The notes under the pieces: generated by a model | What the model was told of the DNA's origin: nothing | Seen by the model: the letters and a program-made list of their open reading frames with translations, nothing else | Databases searched by the model: none | Program-made: the position numbers and the translations under genes | Shown: piece by piece, positions 41,264 through 49,909 of the stretch | How positions within the stretch are numbered: the first letter of the stretch is position 1 | Layout of the letters: the number at the start of each line of letters is the position of its first letter | Source of the DNA: Chloroflexota bacterium | Lineage (GTDB): Bacteria; Chloroflexota; Anaerolineae; DTLA01 | NCBI GenBank assembly: GCA_014360805.1 | Contig: JACIWU010000010.1 | Span: 1 to 57,948, forward strand | Reading direction: 5' to 3' | DNA length: 57,948 nucleotides

Positions 41264-42842
41264 ACAGCACGACCTTCTCCCCCAGAGCATCGTAGAACAC
41301 CTGCCGCAAGATCCAGCCCGGCGGCGTCTGGCCCTTATCGTAGATTGTGTTCAGAAAGCGCGGATGATTGTACTCCAACACCAGCCAGCGGACGCCGTAC
41401 TTGGCCTGCACGAAGCGTAGAGCCTCCATGCCGTCCGACGGGATCGCGACGCACTCGCGCCCGGCGTAGTAGTAGAACGCCGGCGGATCGCCGACCATGA
41501 CGCGGTCAGCGGCCTCGGCGTGGGCGTCCAGCCATCGGGCCACCACGGGATACGCATCGTAGCGCAGGTTCCACGGCGCCACCGCCGGTGGCCTGCCTCC
41601 GATGGCCCGCGCGTACAGCACCCCGCTGACGGCCACCGCCATCGCCACCAGCGCCACTGCGAAGACGCGATAGGCTTGCGTCGCGTTCCATGACGCGCGC
41701 CGCGCGCCTGCCCATGCTATACCCGCGCGCAGGCCCGGGAAGACCGCCGCGAACAGGAACGGCACCAGCGCCCCCGCCGAGTGGAAGAAACTGCCCCGCA
41801 CCCCCGGAAAGGTGAAGGCGAAACTCATCGCCACGAGCAGCAGCGTCCCGAACGCCATCGCCGGCCACAGGGAGACGCGCCGCCGCGCCGCCCACAGCCC
41901 CCAGGCCGACGGCCCGACCAGCACCACGAGGAGCGCCCCCACCAGCGTGATGAGGTTGGACACCAGCGCGGTCGCCTTGGACGCAACGATGGAGGCGAAG
42001 CCCCACGACAGGTAATCGGCAAGGGTTGGAATGTGCCGCGCCGCGTACAGTTCGTCGTAGTCGCGGAGGAACAAGGCGCTCAGCCCACCTCCCGCCAGGG
42101 GCGAACCGGCGACTGCCCAGTTGCGCGCGAACCACGGCCCCATGACCGCCGCGTACCCCACGAGCATCCAGAGCGCCGCGCGCGCAGCCGCCCTGCGCCC
42201 CATGATGCCCCGCGCCCCCGCCCACAACAAACCCAACATGCCGACCAGAATCAGCAGCACCCCGTCGGGCCGCGCCAGGTGCCCCAGCCCCGCGCAAACG
42301 CCTGCCGCCAGCGCCCGCCACCTGCGCTCGTGCGCCCGCGACATCAGCCACAACGCGCCGCACCCCGCCACCGCGAACGGCGCGAAACTGTCCGGCGACG
42401 TCCAGTAGGCCGCGTAGAAGCCGGCGAGCAGCGTCAGGAGCGCCGACGCCGCCGCCTCGCGCGGGATTGCGCCCATCTGCCGCGCCAGGCCAAAGGTGAG
42501 CAGGGGCAGCGCTGCCGCGCACACGATGAACGGCAAACTGGCGGCGTCGTAGGAATCCCCGAACAGCCGAATGGCTCCTGCCGCCAGGATGCTCGGCAAC
42601 GGCGCCCAGTACAGGTGGCTGGGGTGCGGGATGTCCTCGGGCGCGTCCAGGTAGTTCCACACGAACGGCTCGGTGAACCCCTGCCCGCCGGCGATGCGCT
42701 CGCCCATCGTCAGGTGGTAGTAGGCGTCCATGTAGCCGGGGCTTCGCTTGGGCAGGTGCAGGAGCAACGCCAGCGCCAACCCCGCGACGACTAACGCCGC
42801 GAGGGCAACCCACTGCCTGCCGGGCCGCGCGACGGTGTTCAT
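41238..42842 (-). CDS. GT-C-type membrane glycosyltransferase
   Basis: A 534-residue polytopic protein. The first outer loop carries PGYMDAYYHLTMGERIAGGQ, followed by EPFVWNYLDAPEDIPHPSHL, a pattern seen in archaeal and bacterial STT3/GT-C-like proteins. About eleven helices and a short C-terminal soluble domain (YDAYPVVARWLDAHAEAADR, VRWLVLEYNHPRFLN) follow. GGAGGAGG precedes the ATG at 42842, which overlaps the stop of the preceding gene (ATGA). Confidence 0.82.
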   Translation of the reverse strand: MNTVARPGRQWVALAALVVAGLALALLLHLPKRSPGYMDAYYHLTMGERIAGGQGFTEPFVWNYLDAPEDIPHPSHLYWAPLPSILAAGAIRLFGDSYDAASLPFIVCAAALPLLTFGLARQMGAIPREAAASALLTLLAGFYAAYWTSPDSFAPFAVAGCGALWLMSRAHERRWRALAAGVCAGLGHLARPDGVLLILVGMLGLLWAGARGIMGRRAAARAALWMLVGYAAVMGPWFARNWAVAGSPLAGGGLSALFLRDYDELYAARHIPTLADYLSWGFASIVASKATALVSNLITLVGALLVVLVGPSAWGLWAARRRVSLWPAMAFGTLLLVAMSFAFTFPGVRGSFFHSAGALVPFLFAAVFPGLRAGIAWAGARRASWNATQAYRVFAVALVAMAVAVSGVLYARAIGGRPPAVAPWNLRYDAYPVVARWLDAHAEAADRVMVGDPPAFYYYAGRECVAIPSDGMEALRFVQAKYGVRWLVLEYNHPRFLNTIYDKGQTPPGWILRQVFYDALGEKVVLYEMAEGER

Positions 42843-45211
42843 TCCCGCGCACCTCCTCCGACTGCCTTTCGCCTGCGCCGCGCCAGAGGCCAAAGGAGCA
42901 CCCCCGCCGCCAATGCCGCCGCTCCGGCGGAGACACCGCAACCGACGCGCCACGTCGCCGGCGCAAACCGCAACTCCACGACGTGCTCCCCAGACCGGCT
43001 CATGGGCACGGCCATGAATGCGTAGTCCGCGCGCAGCACGGGAACCGGCGCGCTGTTGTCCCACGCGCGCCAGCCGCGATGGTACGTCTCGCTCACCACC
43101 AGGTAGGCAGGCCCATCCGTGCGCGCGCGAACCGACAGGCCGTTCTGCGACGCTGCCCATGAGAGCACCGTCCCCGCTTCCGCGCCTCCGGTTGTGAGCG
43201 CGGGCGGTGATTCCAGCCAAACGCAGTCGGGACGGAAGTCGCCCTCGCGCAGGATGCGATCCCACTCGTCGGGCGTGGAAACCCGCCGCGCGCACGACAC
43301 GACGCGCACGCGCGGGAACACCGCGTCGTTCTCGCCGATGACCATGCCTGGCGTGTCCCGCGCGACGCGCAGCCCCGCGATCGGCGTGCGCGAAATGACA
43401 TACCGCACGTTCATCAGCCCCAACAGGCGCTTCTGCGCGTCGCCCGCCGCCGACTCGGCGCGCCGCCGCAGTTCCACATGGTGCGCGTCCAGCAGCGGGT
43501 CGTAGTTGCTGGCCGTCTCAATCCCCTCAAGGGCGCACAGGTTGGGCAACAGGCTGGCCCGCAGTCCTCTGACGGTCGCCTCGTCCTGCGGCCCGAGGTC
43601 GGCGAAGCGCGTGAAGCCGGAGAACATCGTGTTGTACTCGTAGGACTCCGTGGTGAGAATTCGCGACGTGCCCGACGCCTGGCGTAGGAACGTCGGGATG
43701 TCGGCATCGCCCGCGAAGGCGCTCTGCGGCGCGCTTGGGATGAGCGGCCGCCCGAATGTGGCCAAATCCACCAGCACGATGACCACCGCCGCCCACCTCC
43801 ATGCGGCCACGCGGCGCGGATCGCCTCGCCTGGGGCACGCCGCTGCCCACGCGCCGATGGCCGCCGCCGTCGCCGCCAGCCTCAACAGCGCCGCCGGAAA
43901 CGTGCTCTCGCTGAAGGGGGGCACCTTCTGAAGGATAGCCAGCATCGCCGAGGCCGCCAACCCGCCGGCCAGCGTCAGCCGCCCCCAGAAGACCCATGCC
44001 CGCGAAGGGGACAGGCGCTCGGCCCCGAATCCGGCCAGCATCGCCGCCGCGAAGGTGTACAGGAACAGGAACCGCGCGGGCGCCTGGAACCAGGCAACGC
44101 CGGGAAACCATCGGTACGCCAGCAGGTACAGCGGACTGTGGCTTCCCAGCGCCATCGCCACCGCGACCACGGCAACCGCCAGCAGAAAGCCCGTCGGCGT
44201 CGGGCCGGCCGGAACCGAATCGGGGCGAGGCGGCTTGCGGGCGAACCGTCGGGCGAGGCTGCTCGCGCCCACCAGCGCGGCCAGCACAAGCGGCAGCACG
44301 CCGATGAAGCCGCAGTCCTCCCAGTAGTTGGCGTATCCCCAATAGTTGCCCTGCGCGGGATTGCCGAACAAGTCGGGCACGAGGAACGCCAGGAGATGCC
44401 ACGGCCAGAGCGAGTAGGTCATGGCGCGCTCGTAGTCGGGGCCTGACGGGCGCTGCGACTGCGCCAGGAGTTCCGCCGTGGGCAGCGCCTGCGCCGCGCC
44501 CAGGAGCAAGACCAACGCGACGGCTAGTCCCAGCCAACCCACTGCGGCCAGGCTTCCCCGCGCCCGTCGCGCATCGGGAAGTCCCCCCCAGCCCCGCCAT
44601 AGCGCATACGCGCCGAGGAACAGCAGCGCGTAGTACAGCATCTGCGCGTGGCCGGCGCACAGGAACACCGCCAGCGTCAGCGCCAGCCCGACCGCCCGCG
44701 TGAGCGATGGCCGCCGACATAGCCGCTCCGCCATCAGGACGCTGGCCGGCAACCAGGGGTAGGCGCTCGTCATGCTGCCGAACTGCGCCCGCGAGACCAC
44801 AAACCCCGCCAACCCGTAGGCCAGGCCCGCCACCAACGCGGCCGCCGGCCGCAAGCCCCACGCCCGCGCCAGCGCGTAGGCGAACACCCCCGCCAGCGCC
44901 AGATGCAACGCGAACAGCGTGCTCATCGCCTGGGCAGTCGGCAGCGCCAGGTACAACCAGTTCAGCGGGTACAGCGCCGCCGACTGGAGGTTTGCCAAGA
45001 GCGGCGCGCCGTTGCCCAGGGCGTGCGTCCACAGCGGCGCGTGGCCGCTGCGTATGGCGTCGGCCACCAACCGGTGCCACGGCAGGAACTGGAGCGACGC
45101 CGTGCCCCAGTAGAGCACGCGGCCCCCGAACAGCAAGTCCCAGGACACCAGCGCCGAGGCCAGCACAACGGCGCCGACACCAACCGCATCCCGCCAGGCC
45201 ACTCGCCTCAT
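42839..45211 (-). CDS. YfhO-family membrane protein
   Basis: A 790-residue protein. The N-terminal ~500 residues hold about 12 helices, with FLPWHRLVADAIRSGHAPLW, then LGNGAPLLANLQSAALYPLN, the YfhO family signature. The C-terminal third includes an extracytoplasmic beta domain (YLVVSETYHRGWRAWDNSAP) and a final helix near 765-785. YfhO proteins are GT-C-like and linked to glycosylation of lipoteichoic acid or other surface polymers in Gram-positives. The ATG at 45211 has GGAGGG 5 nt upstream and overlaps by 4 nt with the upstream gene. Confidence 0.88.
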   Translation of the reverse strand: MRRVAWRDAVGVGAVVLASALVSWDLLFGGRVLYWGTASLQFLPWHRLVADAIRSGHAPLWTHALGNGAPLLANLQSAALYPLNWLYLALPTAQAMSTLFALHLALAGVFAYALARAWGLRPAAALVAGLAYGLAGFVVSRAQFGSMTSAYPWLPASVLMAERLCRRPSLTRAVGLALTLAVFLCAGHAQMLYYALLFLGAYALWRGWGGLPDARRARGSLAAVGWLGLAVALVLLLGAAQALPTAELLAQSQRPSGPDYERAMTYSLWPWHLLAFLVPDLFGNPAQGNYWGYANYWEDCGFIGVLPLVLAALVGASSLARRFARKPPRPDSVPAGPTPTGFLLAVAVVAVAMALGSHSPLYLLAYRWFPGVAWFQAPARFLFLYTFAAAMLAGFGAERLSPSRAWVFWGRLTLAGGLAASAMLAILQKVPPFSESTFPAALLRLAATAAAIGAWAAACPRRGDPRRVAAWRWAAVVIVLVDLATFGRPLIPSAPQSAFAGDADIPTFLRQASGTSRILTTESYEYNTMFSGFTRFADLGPQDEATVRGLRASLLPNLCALEGIETASNYDPLLDAHHVELRRRAESAAGDAQKRLLGLMNVRYVISRTPIAGLRVARDTPGMVIGENDAVFPRVRVVSCARRVSTPDEWDRILREGDFRPDCVWLESPPALTTGGAEAGTVLSWAASQNGLSVRARTDGPAYLVVSETYHRGWRAWDNSAPVPVLRADYAFMAVPMSRSGEHVVELRFAPATWRVGCGVSAGAAALAAGVLLWPLARRRRKAVGGGARE

Positions 45212-47457
45212 CGCTTCCCTCCGAACGCCGTCGCGACGCCATAGGCGAGGAACGTCAGCGCCGAGACCGCCGCGCCCGCGTAGAACCAAATCGGCGCGTA
45301 GGCCAAACGGACGCGATGCGCCCCTGCCTCGTCAATCGGCACGGCGCGTAGGAGAAAATCCGCCCGCATCACTGGCGCGGGCCGCCCGTCCACCCAAGCG
45401 CGCCACCCAGGATACCAGATTTCGCTTACCACCAGCGCCCCCGGCCCCGAAGCCTGCACGTCCAACTCCAGACTGTTCGGAGAGCGGGCCACCACCCGCA
45501 CCCTGTCGTCGGCGGCGTCCCCGCCGGCGGTGGCGGCGAATCCCGACCATTCGGCGCCGATCACGGCCTGCCGCGCCAAATCCAACTGCGCGAGTCGGCC
45601 CAACGCCTCGGCGTCGCCGCACGCTTGCGTTTCGTGCACAAGCCACGCCCGCGGCATGGCCTGCGTATTCCGGTACACGTACGCGTCCGCCACCCGCCCA
45701 ACGAACTCCCAGCCGTCCACCTGCACCGGGAATGCCGCCGCCAGGTGCGTTACGTTCAGCAGGCCCAACAGGCGGGCGCTGGGCTGGCTGTCGGAAAAAG
45801 CCGTTTCCGTCGGCGCGTCGGGCGGGAACGGCGGAATGGTAACCCTGTACCCGGCATCCGCATAGCCCCCGGCCAGCGCCATGAAATCGCGGTAGCGGCG
45901 CAGTTGGGTCGGATCCACCCCGTCCGCCATCTCCAAACCGTAGCGCCATGCCGTCTGCTGCGGGACGCTGTAACTGGGCGAGTAGATGCGCCCACGGTCT
46001 GGCAGGCTCGCCAGGTACGCGGCGGCGTCCCGCCCCGGCGCGACCACCTCGTCCACCGTCGCCAGATGCCACCAGGCCCGCGCCGCGCCGGTTGCATCCG
46101 CAAATGCCGCGCACAGGACCAGGACGGCGGCGATTCGGGCGGCTCGGCCCCGCATGGCCAGCGCCAACGAGACCACGCCGACCGCGCCCGCGATCCCGAA
46201 ACGCAGGTGGGCACCGACCTCGCCAAGCCCCGCTGCCGCTGCGAACCCGCCCAGCGCGCCGAGAGCGGTCAGCGTCGCGCCCAGCGCCAGGCTTGCCGGC
46301 CGCCTCGCCTGCGGGTCGCGGCAAATGGCAGCGGTTGCGTCCAGGTCCATCCCCGCGAGCGCGCTCACGCACCCCAGCGCCAGAATCCAGAACCGCGCCG
46401 GAACCCGCAACAGGCCCAGGCCCGGCAGCACATGGAGCGCCAGGCCGTAGAGCGGCGTGTGCGCGCCCAGGGCCAGCGCCGCCGCAAGAACTGCGCATCC
46501 CGACAGCGTGCAGGCCATCCTGCGGCGCGGCCCCCAGATCGCCAAGACCGCCGGCGCGATCGCCGTGGCCCCCAGGTACGTGGCCCACTCGTGCGTGGCG
46601 GGTTCCAGCGGCAGCGCCGCCCCGAGCAGGGCAGCGGGCGGCAGCGACAGGGCCATGGCCTCCTGGGGCGACAACGCGGCACGCGTGGCCTGACCCAGCA
46701 ATTCCGCCAAGGGCAGGGCAAGAATAGCCGACCCGCCTGCGAAAGCCAGCGCCACGGCGATGATCGTCGCGCTCCATTGCCGCCATAACACCGATGGGCG
46801 CCGCGACAGGCTCGTTATCCCGCGCGCCAGCCCGATGGCCGCGGCAGTCAACACCGCGTAGTAGCCCATGCGCACGTCGGCGAGGAAAGCCGCCGCGAGC
46901 AGGAGGCCCAGCCGCCAGCCGTCGCGCCAGGAACGCGCGGCAAGCGCCGCCCACGCCGCCCAGGGCAGCCACGCCCACCCGTACACGATGCTCACATGTC
47001 CAGCGCCCAGATGGGCCGCCAGGCGCGCCCCGAAGGAGAAGACCACAGCCGACAGCAGCGCCCCTTCCGCCGACAGCCCTGCGCCTCTCCGCATCAGCGC
47101 GAACATGCCCAGCGCGCCGAATCCCACGTGTAGAAGCGCCAACACGGCGAAGGCCGTCTCCGTGGGCAAGGCAGCATGGAGCCAGTTCGGCGGGTAGTGG
47201 AAGCCCGCCAGTGGGTTGCCCGCTAGCGGCTGGCCGCTGAAATACGTTGCCATCCAGAACGGCCACTCGCCCCGCCCCCGAACCGACTCCCGAAGGAGCG
47301 ACTCCATCGGCCAGTGGCTGATGGCCAGGTCCGAGAACTCCCCTCGCGCCGGCATGATGAGGCGGTCGGCATGGATGGGCAGCGGCCACAGGCTGATGAG
47401 CGTCAGGGCGCCGATGAGGAGCGCAGCCCACACCCACTCGCGACGGGTCGTCCTCAT
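45208..47457 (-). CDS. YfhO-like membrane protein (second copy)
   Basis: A 749-residue paralogue of the following gene. The family tract is present (ISHWPMESLLRESVRGRGEW, FSGQPLAGNPLAGFHYPPNW), then about 12 helices, an extracytoplasmic domain ending ALVVSEIWYPGWRAWVDGRP, and a last helix before the C-terminus. GGGGAG precedes the ATG at 47457; the start overlaps the previous stop (ATGA). Two adjacent, diverged YfhO-like proteins suggest two transfer steps or a heteromeric enzyme (inference). Confidence 0.86.
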   Translation of the reverse strand: MRTTRREWVWAALLIGALTLISLWPLPIHADRLIMPARGEFSDLAISHWPMESLLRESVRGRGEWPFWMATYFSGQPLAGNPLAGFHYPPNWLHAALPTETAFAVLALLHVGFGALGMFALMRRGAGLSAEGALLSAVVFSFGARLAAHLGAGHVSIVYGWAWLPWAAWAALAARSWRDGWRLGLLLAAAFLADVRMGYYAVLTAAAIGLARGITSLSRRPSVLWRQWSATIIAVALAFAGGSAILALPLAELLGQATRAALSPQEAMALSLPPAALLGAALPLEPATHEWATYLGATAIAPAVLAIWGPRRRMACTLSGCAVLAAALALGAHTPLYGLALHVLPGLGLLRVPARFWILALGCVSALAGMDLDATAAICRDPQARRPASLALGATLTALGALGGFAAAAGLGEVGAHLRFGIAGAVGVVSLALAMRGRAARIAAVLVLCAAFADATGAARAWWHLATVDEVVAPGRDAAAYLASLPDRGRIYSPSYSVPQQTAWRYGLEMADGVDPTQLRRYRDFMALAGGYADAGYRVTIPPFPPDAPTETAFSDSQPSARLLGLLNVTHLAAAFPVQVDGWEFVGRVADAYVYRNTQAMPRAWLVHETQACGDAEALGRLAQLDLARQAVIGAEWSGFAATAGGDAADDRVRVVARSPNSLELDVQASGPGALVVSEIWYPGWRAWVDGRPAPVMRADFLLRAVPIDEAGAHRVRLAYAPIWFYAGAAVSALTFLAYGVATAFGGKR

Positions 47458-49007
47458 GGCCGCTCCCCTGAGGCCCACACCTCAACCGTCCCGCACCGCG
47501 CCAACAGGCGCAGCCCTATAGCCTGCGGCGAGAACGACGCCGCCATCGCCTTCTCCCTGGGCCCCCAGATCACGAACGCCACGCCGTGCTCGGCGAGAAA
47601 GCGGCGGCACGCACTCTCGTCGGCCTGCGCAAAGAATCGCTCCAGCGCGGCTTTCTTCTCCGCAGCGCGAATCGTCTCATAGGGATGGCCGTACACCACC
47701 GGGTTGCCGGCCCACCCGGGCACGATGGTGCTAAGCGTCGGCGACGCCGCCACGACTCCGCGCCCGCCGCTGGCATCCCGAAGCGCGGTCAGCGCGCACG
47801 CCTCGTCGCCGCTCACGAACACGCGCGCCTCGCCGCCGACCGCGCCCACGATGCCCAGGATCAGCAGCATCGCCGAGGACAGGCTCGCCGCCGCCTGCAC
47901 CACGGCGAACGCGAGATTCCCCAGGCGCGGCTTCGCCCGCGCGGTCAAGGCGCCGAACCCCGCCGCGGCCAGAATCCCGACCGGAACCTCCAGCCCGATG
48001 GAGAATCGCCGCTGAAGCGCAAATGGGACGTACATCCCCACAGCCGCGACGCCAACCCACACCAACACCAAATCCAGCGGCGAGGGCCGTTGCCGCAGGG
48101 CCGCCCAAACGCCCACCGCCGCCAGCGCCGCCATCAACCCGTAGCCGGCCAGCCAGTGCCACGCGGGCGGCGACGCGGTAACGTTTTGCGCCGACCACGC
48201 CGCCAGCGCCCCGTTCGCGCCGTACACCCAGGCGTCGTACCCCAGCACGGGCGCGCCTGCCACGCCGGCCACAACGGCGACGCCCAGCGGCCTTCGCCAG
48301 CCCTGCTGCCGAAGGCGTTGCAGCATCGCGTAGGCCCCCAGCACCGCCACGATGACCGGCAGGGCCAGCGGCTGCACCACCGCCATCGTCAGCCCGCACG
48401 CCGCCGCCCACGCCAGCCGCCCAGGCCGCCCGTCGGCCAGGCTCATGTCGGCCAGCGCCGCCATCAGCCCGATGGCCAGCGGAAAGTGCGGGTTGGACAG
48501 CGCGCTGTAGAACGCAAACGCCTCGGGAATCCACAGGTCGGGCAGGAGCGGGTCGGCGGTCGGGAACAGCCAGCCAAACCCCGCGCCCAGCGCCGTGAGC
48601 AGGAAGGCTCGCCGCCGCGCCGCGCCGCCGAAGAACCGCCCCAACAAGCGCCACACCAAGGCGCACATGAAGGCCGACGCGAGAAGCCGCGCCAGGTGGA
48701 AGGTCAGGGGGAGCGACAGACCCAGCGCCCGCGCCAGATGTCCGAGCAGCAGGTAGAACGTGAAGATGAACGCGCCGTCGTGGGGTTCCTCGGTGAACGG
48801 TAGATGGAACAGCCACGCGCCGTCCCAGCCCTGCCGCATCTTGGCCAGGTACGAGTGGCCGTCCCAGGGGTTGTACAGCACGCCGGTGAACACCAGCCCG
48901 TTCGGAGCGGCAAGCCATGCGACGGCATAGGGGACAAGAGTCAGCGCCAGCAGCGCGCAGACGCAAAGCGCGATCCAGAGACGCTCGTTCGGCTCGCGGG
49001 TGGGCAT
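47454..49007 (-). CDS. Polytopic membrane protein, GT-C-like
   Basis: A 517-residue protein with about 11 helices. An outer loop has YNPWDGHSYLAKMRQGWDGA, then HLPFTEEPHDGAFIFTFYLL, with acidic residues where GT-C enzymes bind donor. The short soluble C-terminus (AEKKAALERFFAQADESACR) resembles those of bacterial integral-membrane glycosyltransferases of unknown specificity. It is the first gene of the cluster: GGAGAG lies before the ATG at 49007 and a promoter at 49038-49065. The stop overlaps the next start. Confidence 0.8.
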   Translation of the reverse strand: MPTREPNERLWIALCVCALLALTLVPYAVAWLAAPNGLVFTGVLYNPWDGHSYLAKMRQGWDGAWLFHLPFTEEPHDGAFIFTFYLLLGHLARALGLSLPLTFHLARLLASAFMCALVWRLLGRFFGGAARRRAFLLTALGAGFGWLFPTADPLLPDLWIPEAFAFYSALSNPHFPLAIGLMAALADMSLADGRPGRLAWAAACGLTMAVVQPLALPVIVAVLGAYAMLQRLRQQGWRRPLGVAVVAGVAGAPVLGYDAWVYGANGALAAWSAQNVTASPPAWHWLAGYGLMAALAAVGVWAALRQRPSPLDLVLVWVGVAAVGMYVPFALQRRFSIGLEVPVGILAAAGFGALTARAKPRLGNLAFAVVQAAASLSSAMLLILGIVGAVGGEARVFVSGDEACALTALRDASGGRGVVAASPTLSTIVPGWAGNPVVYGHPYETIRAAEKKAALERFFAQADESACRRFLAEHGVAFVIWGPREKAMAASFSPQAIGLRLLARCGTVEVWASGERP

Positions 49008-49037
49008 AGAACTCTCCGGTTGCAATGTCGCGCGTGC

Positions 49038-49065
49038 ATTCTACCACGAACTGGCCTGGCGTCAA
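49038..49065 (-). promoter_or_regulatory. Promoter for the membrane glycosyltransferase cluster
   Basis: On the minus strand a -35 TTGACG (49065-49060) and a -10 TAGAAT (49043-49038) are separated by 16 nt, about 30 nt before the first gene of the cluster. Confidence 0.65.
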
Positions 49066-49099
49066 CGGGCCGGTGGGCGCAGCGCCGCCACACCCGCAA

Positions 49100-49128
49100 T
49101 TGCCTCGCCTTGCCCCTCATGGTATAAT
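49100..49128 (+). promoter_or_regulatory. Promoter for the zinc-ribbon/GlcD/GlcF genes
   Basis: A -35 TTGCCT at 49100-49105 and a consensus -10 TATAAT at 49123-49128 are separated by 17 nt, about 40 nt before the GTG at 49168. It is back-to-back with the cluster promoter, 34 nt apart. Confidence 0.75.
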
Positions 49129-49167
49129 GGGCCGCGCAAATGCGCCAACACGCACGCGAGGGGCCCA

Positions 49168-49875
49168 GTGGAAATCACGCCGACCCTGTACCGCCTCCAG
49201 CAGGCCGAACTGGAACGGGCCGATTGCGCCCAACGGCTCGCGCAGGTCATCGCCACCCTCGGAGACTCCTCCCAGGTGGCAGCCGCCGACGCCCAGGCCA
49301 AAGCCGCCCAGGCCGCTTTGACCCAGGCGCAGACGGCCGTCCGCGAACTGGAACTGGAAATCCAGAGCGTCAAGACCAAGCGGGCCAACACCGAGGAGCG
49401 CATGTTCAGCGGCAAGGTTACCAATCCCAAAGAACTGGCCGGCCTTCAGAGCGAAAGCGAAGCCCTCCAGCGCCGCATCGCGCGGTTGGAAGACGACCTA
49501 CTTGAGGCGCTCATCCGCTTGGAGGAGGCCCAGGCGCAGCACGCCGCCGCCAGCGCTCGCCTCGCCGAGGTTACGGCGCAGCGCGAGGTTCAGGTTGCGG
49601 ACCTCACGCGCCAACGCGAGGAACTTGAGCGGCGCATTGCCGCGCTGGATGGCACCATCGCGCAAATCCGCGCCGCCCTCAACCCCGAGAGCGTAAGCCT
49701 CTACGAGTACCTGGCGTGCCGCAAAGGCAACCGCCCGGTCGCGTTACTGACCCGCGCCAACGTGTGCAGCGCCTGTGGCGTTTCGGTGCCCATCGCCATC
49801 GCGCAGCAGGCCCGCGACCGCTCCCAAGTGGCCTTTTGCCCCTCGTGCGAGCGCATCCTGCACGTTGAGGGATAG
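49168..49875 (+). CDS. Coiled-coil zinc-ribbon protein (C4-type, DUF/CT398-like)
   Basis: A 235-residue protein. A long antiparallel coiled coil (about 1-175, rich in Ala/Glu/Gln/Arg) contains the conserved TKRANTEERMFSGKVTNPKE segment. It is followed by a C-terminal zinc ribbon with CSACG and CPSCERILH. This is the architecture of the bacterial C4-type zinc-ribbon family (Pfam zf-RING_7-like), whose role is unclear; a nucleic-acid or chaperone function is suggested for relatives. The GTG at 49168 is the only good start, with GAGGGG upstream. Confidence 0.88.
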   Translation: MEITPTLYRLQQAELERADCAQRLAQVIATLGDSSQVAAADAQAKAAQAALTQAQTAVRELELEIQSVKTKRANTEERMFSGKVTNPKELAGLQSESEALQRRIARLEDDLLEALIRLEEAQAQHAAASARLAEVTAQREVQVADLTRQREELERRIAALDGTIAQIRAALNPESVSLYEYLACRKGNRPVALLTRANVCSACGVSVPIAIAQQARDRSQVAFCPSCERILHVEG

Positions 49876-49909
49876 AACCCGAGCCATGCATTCACAAAGG
49901 AGTGATGCG

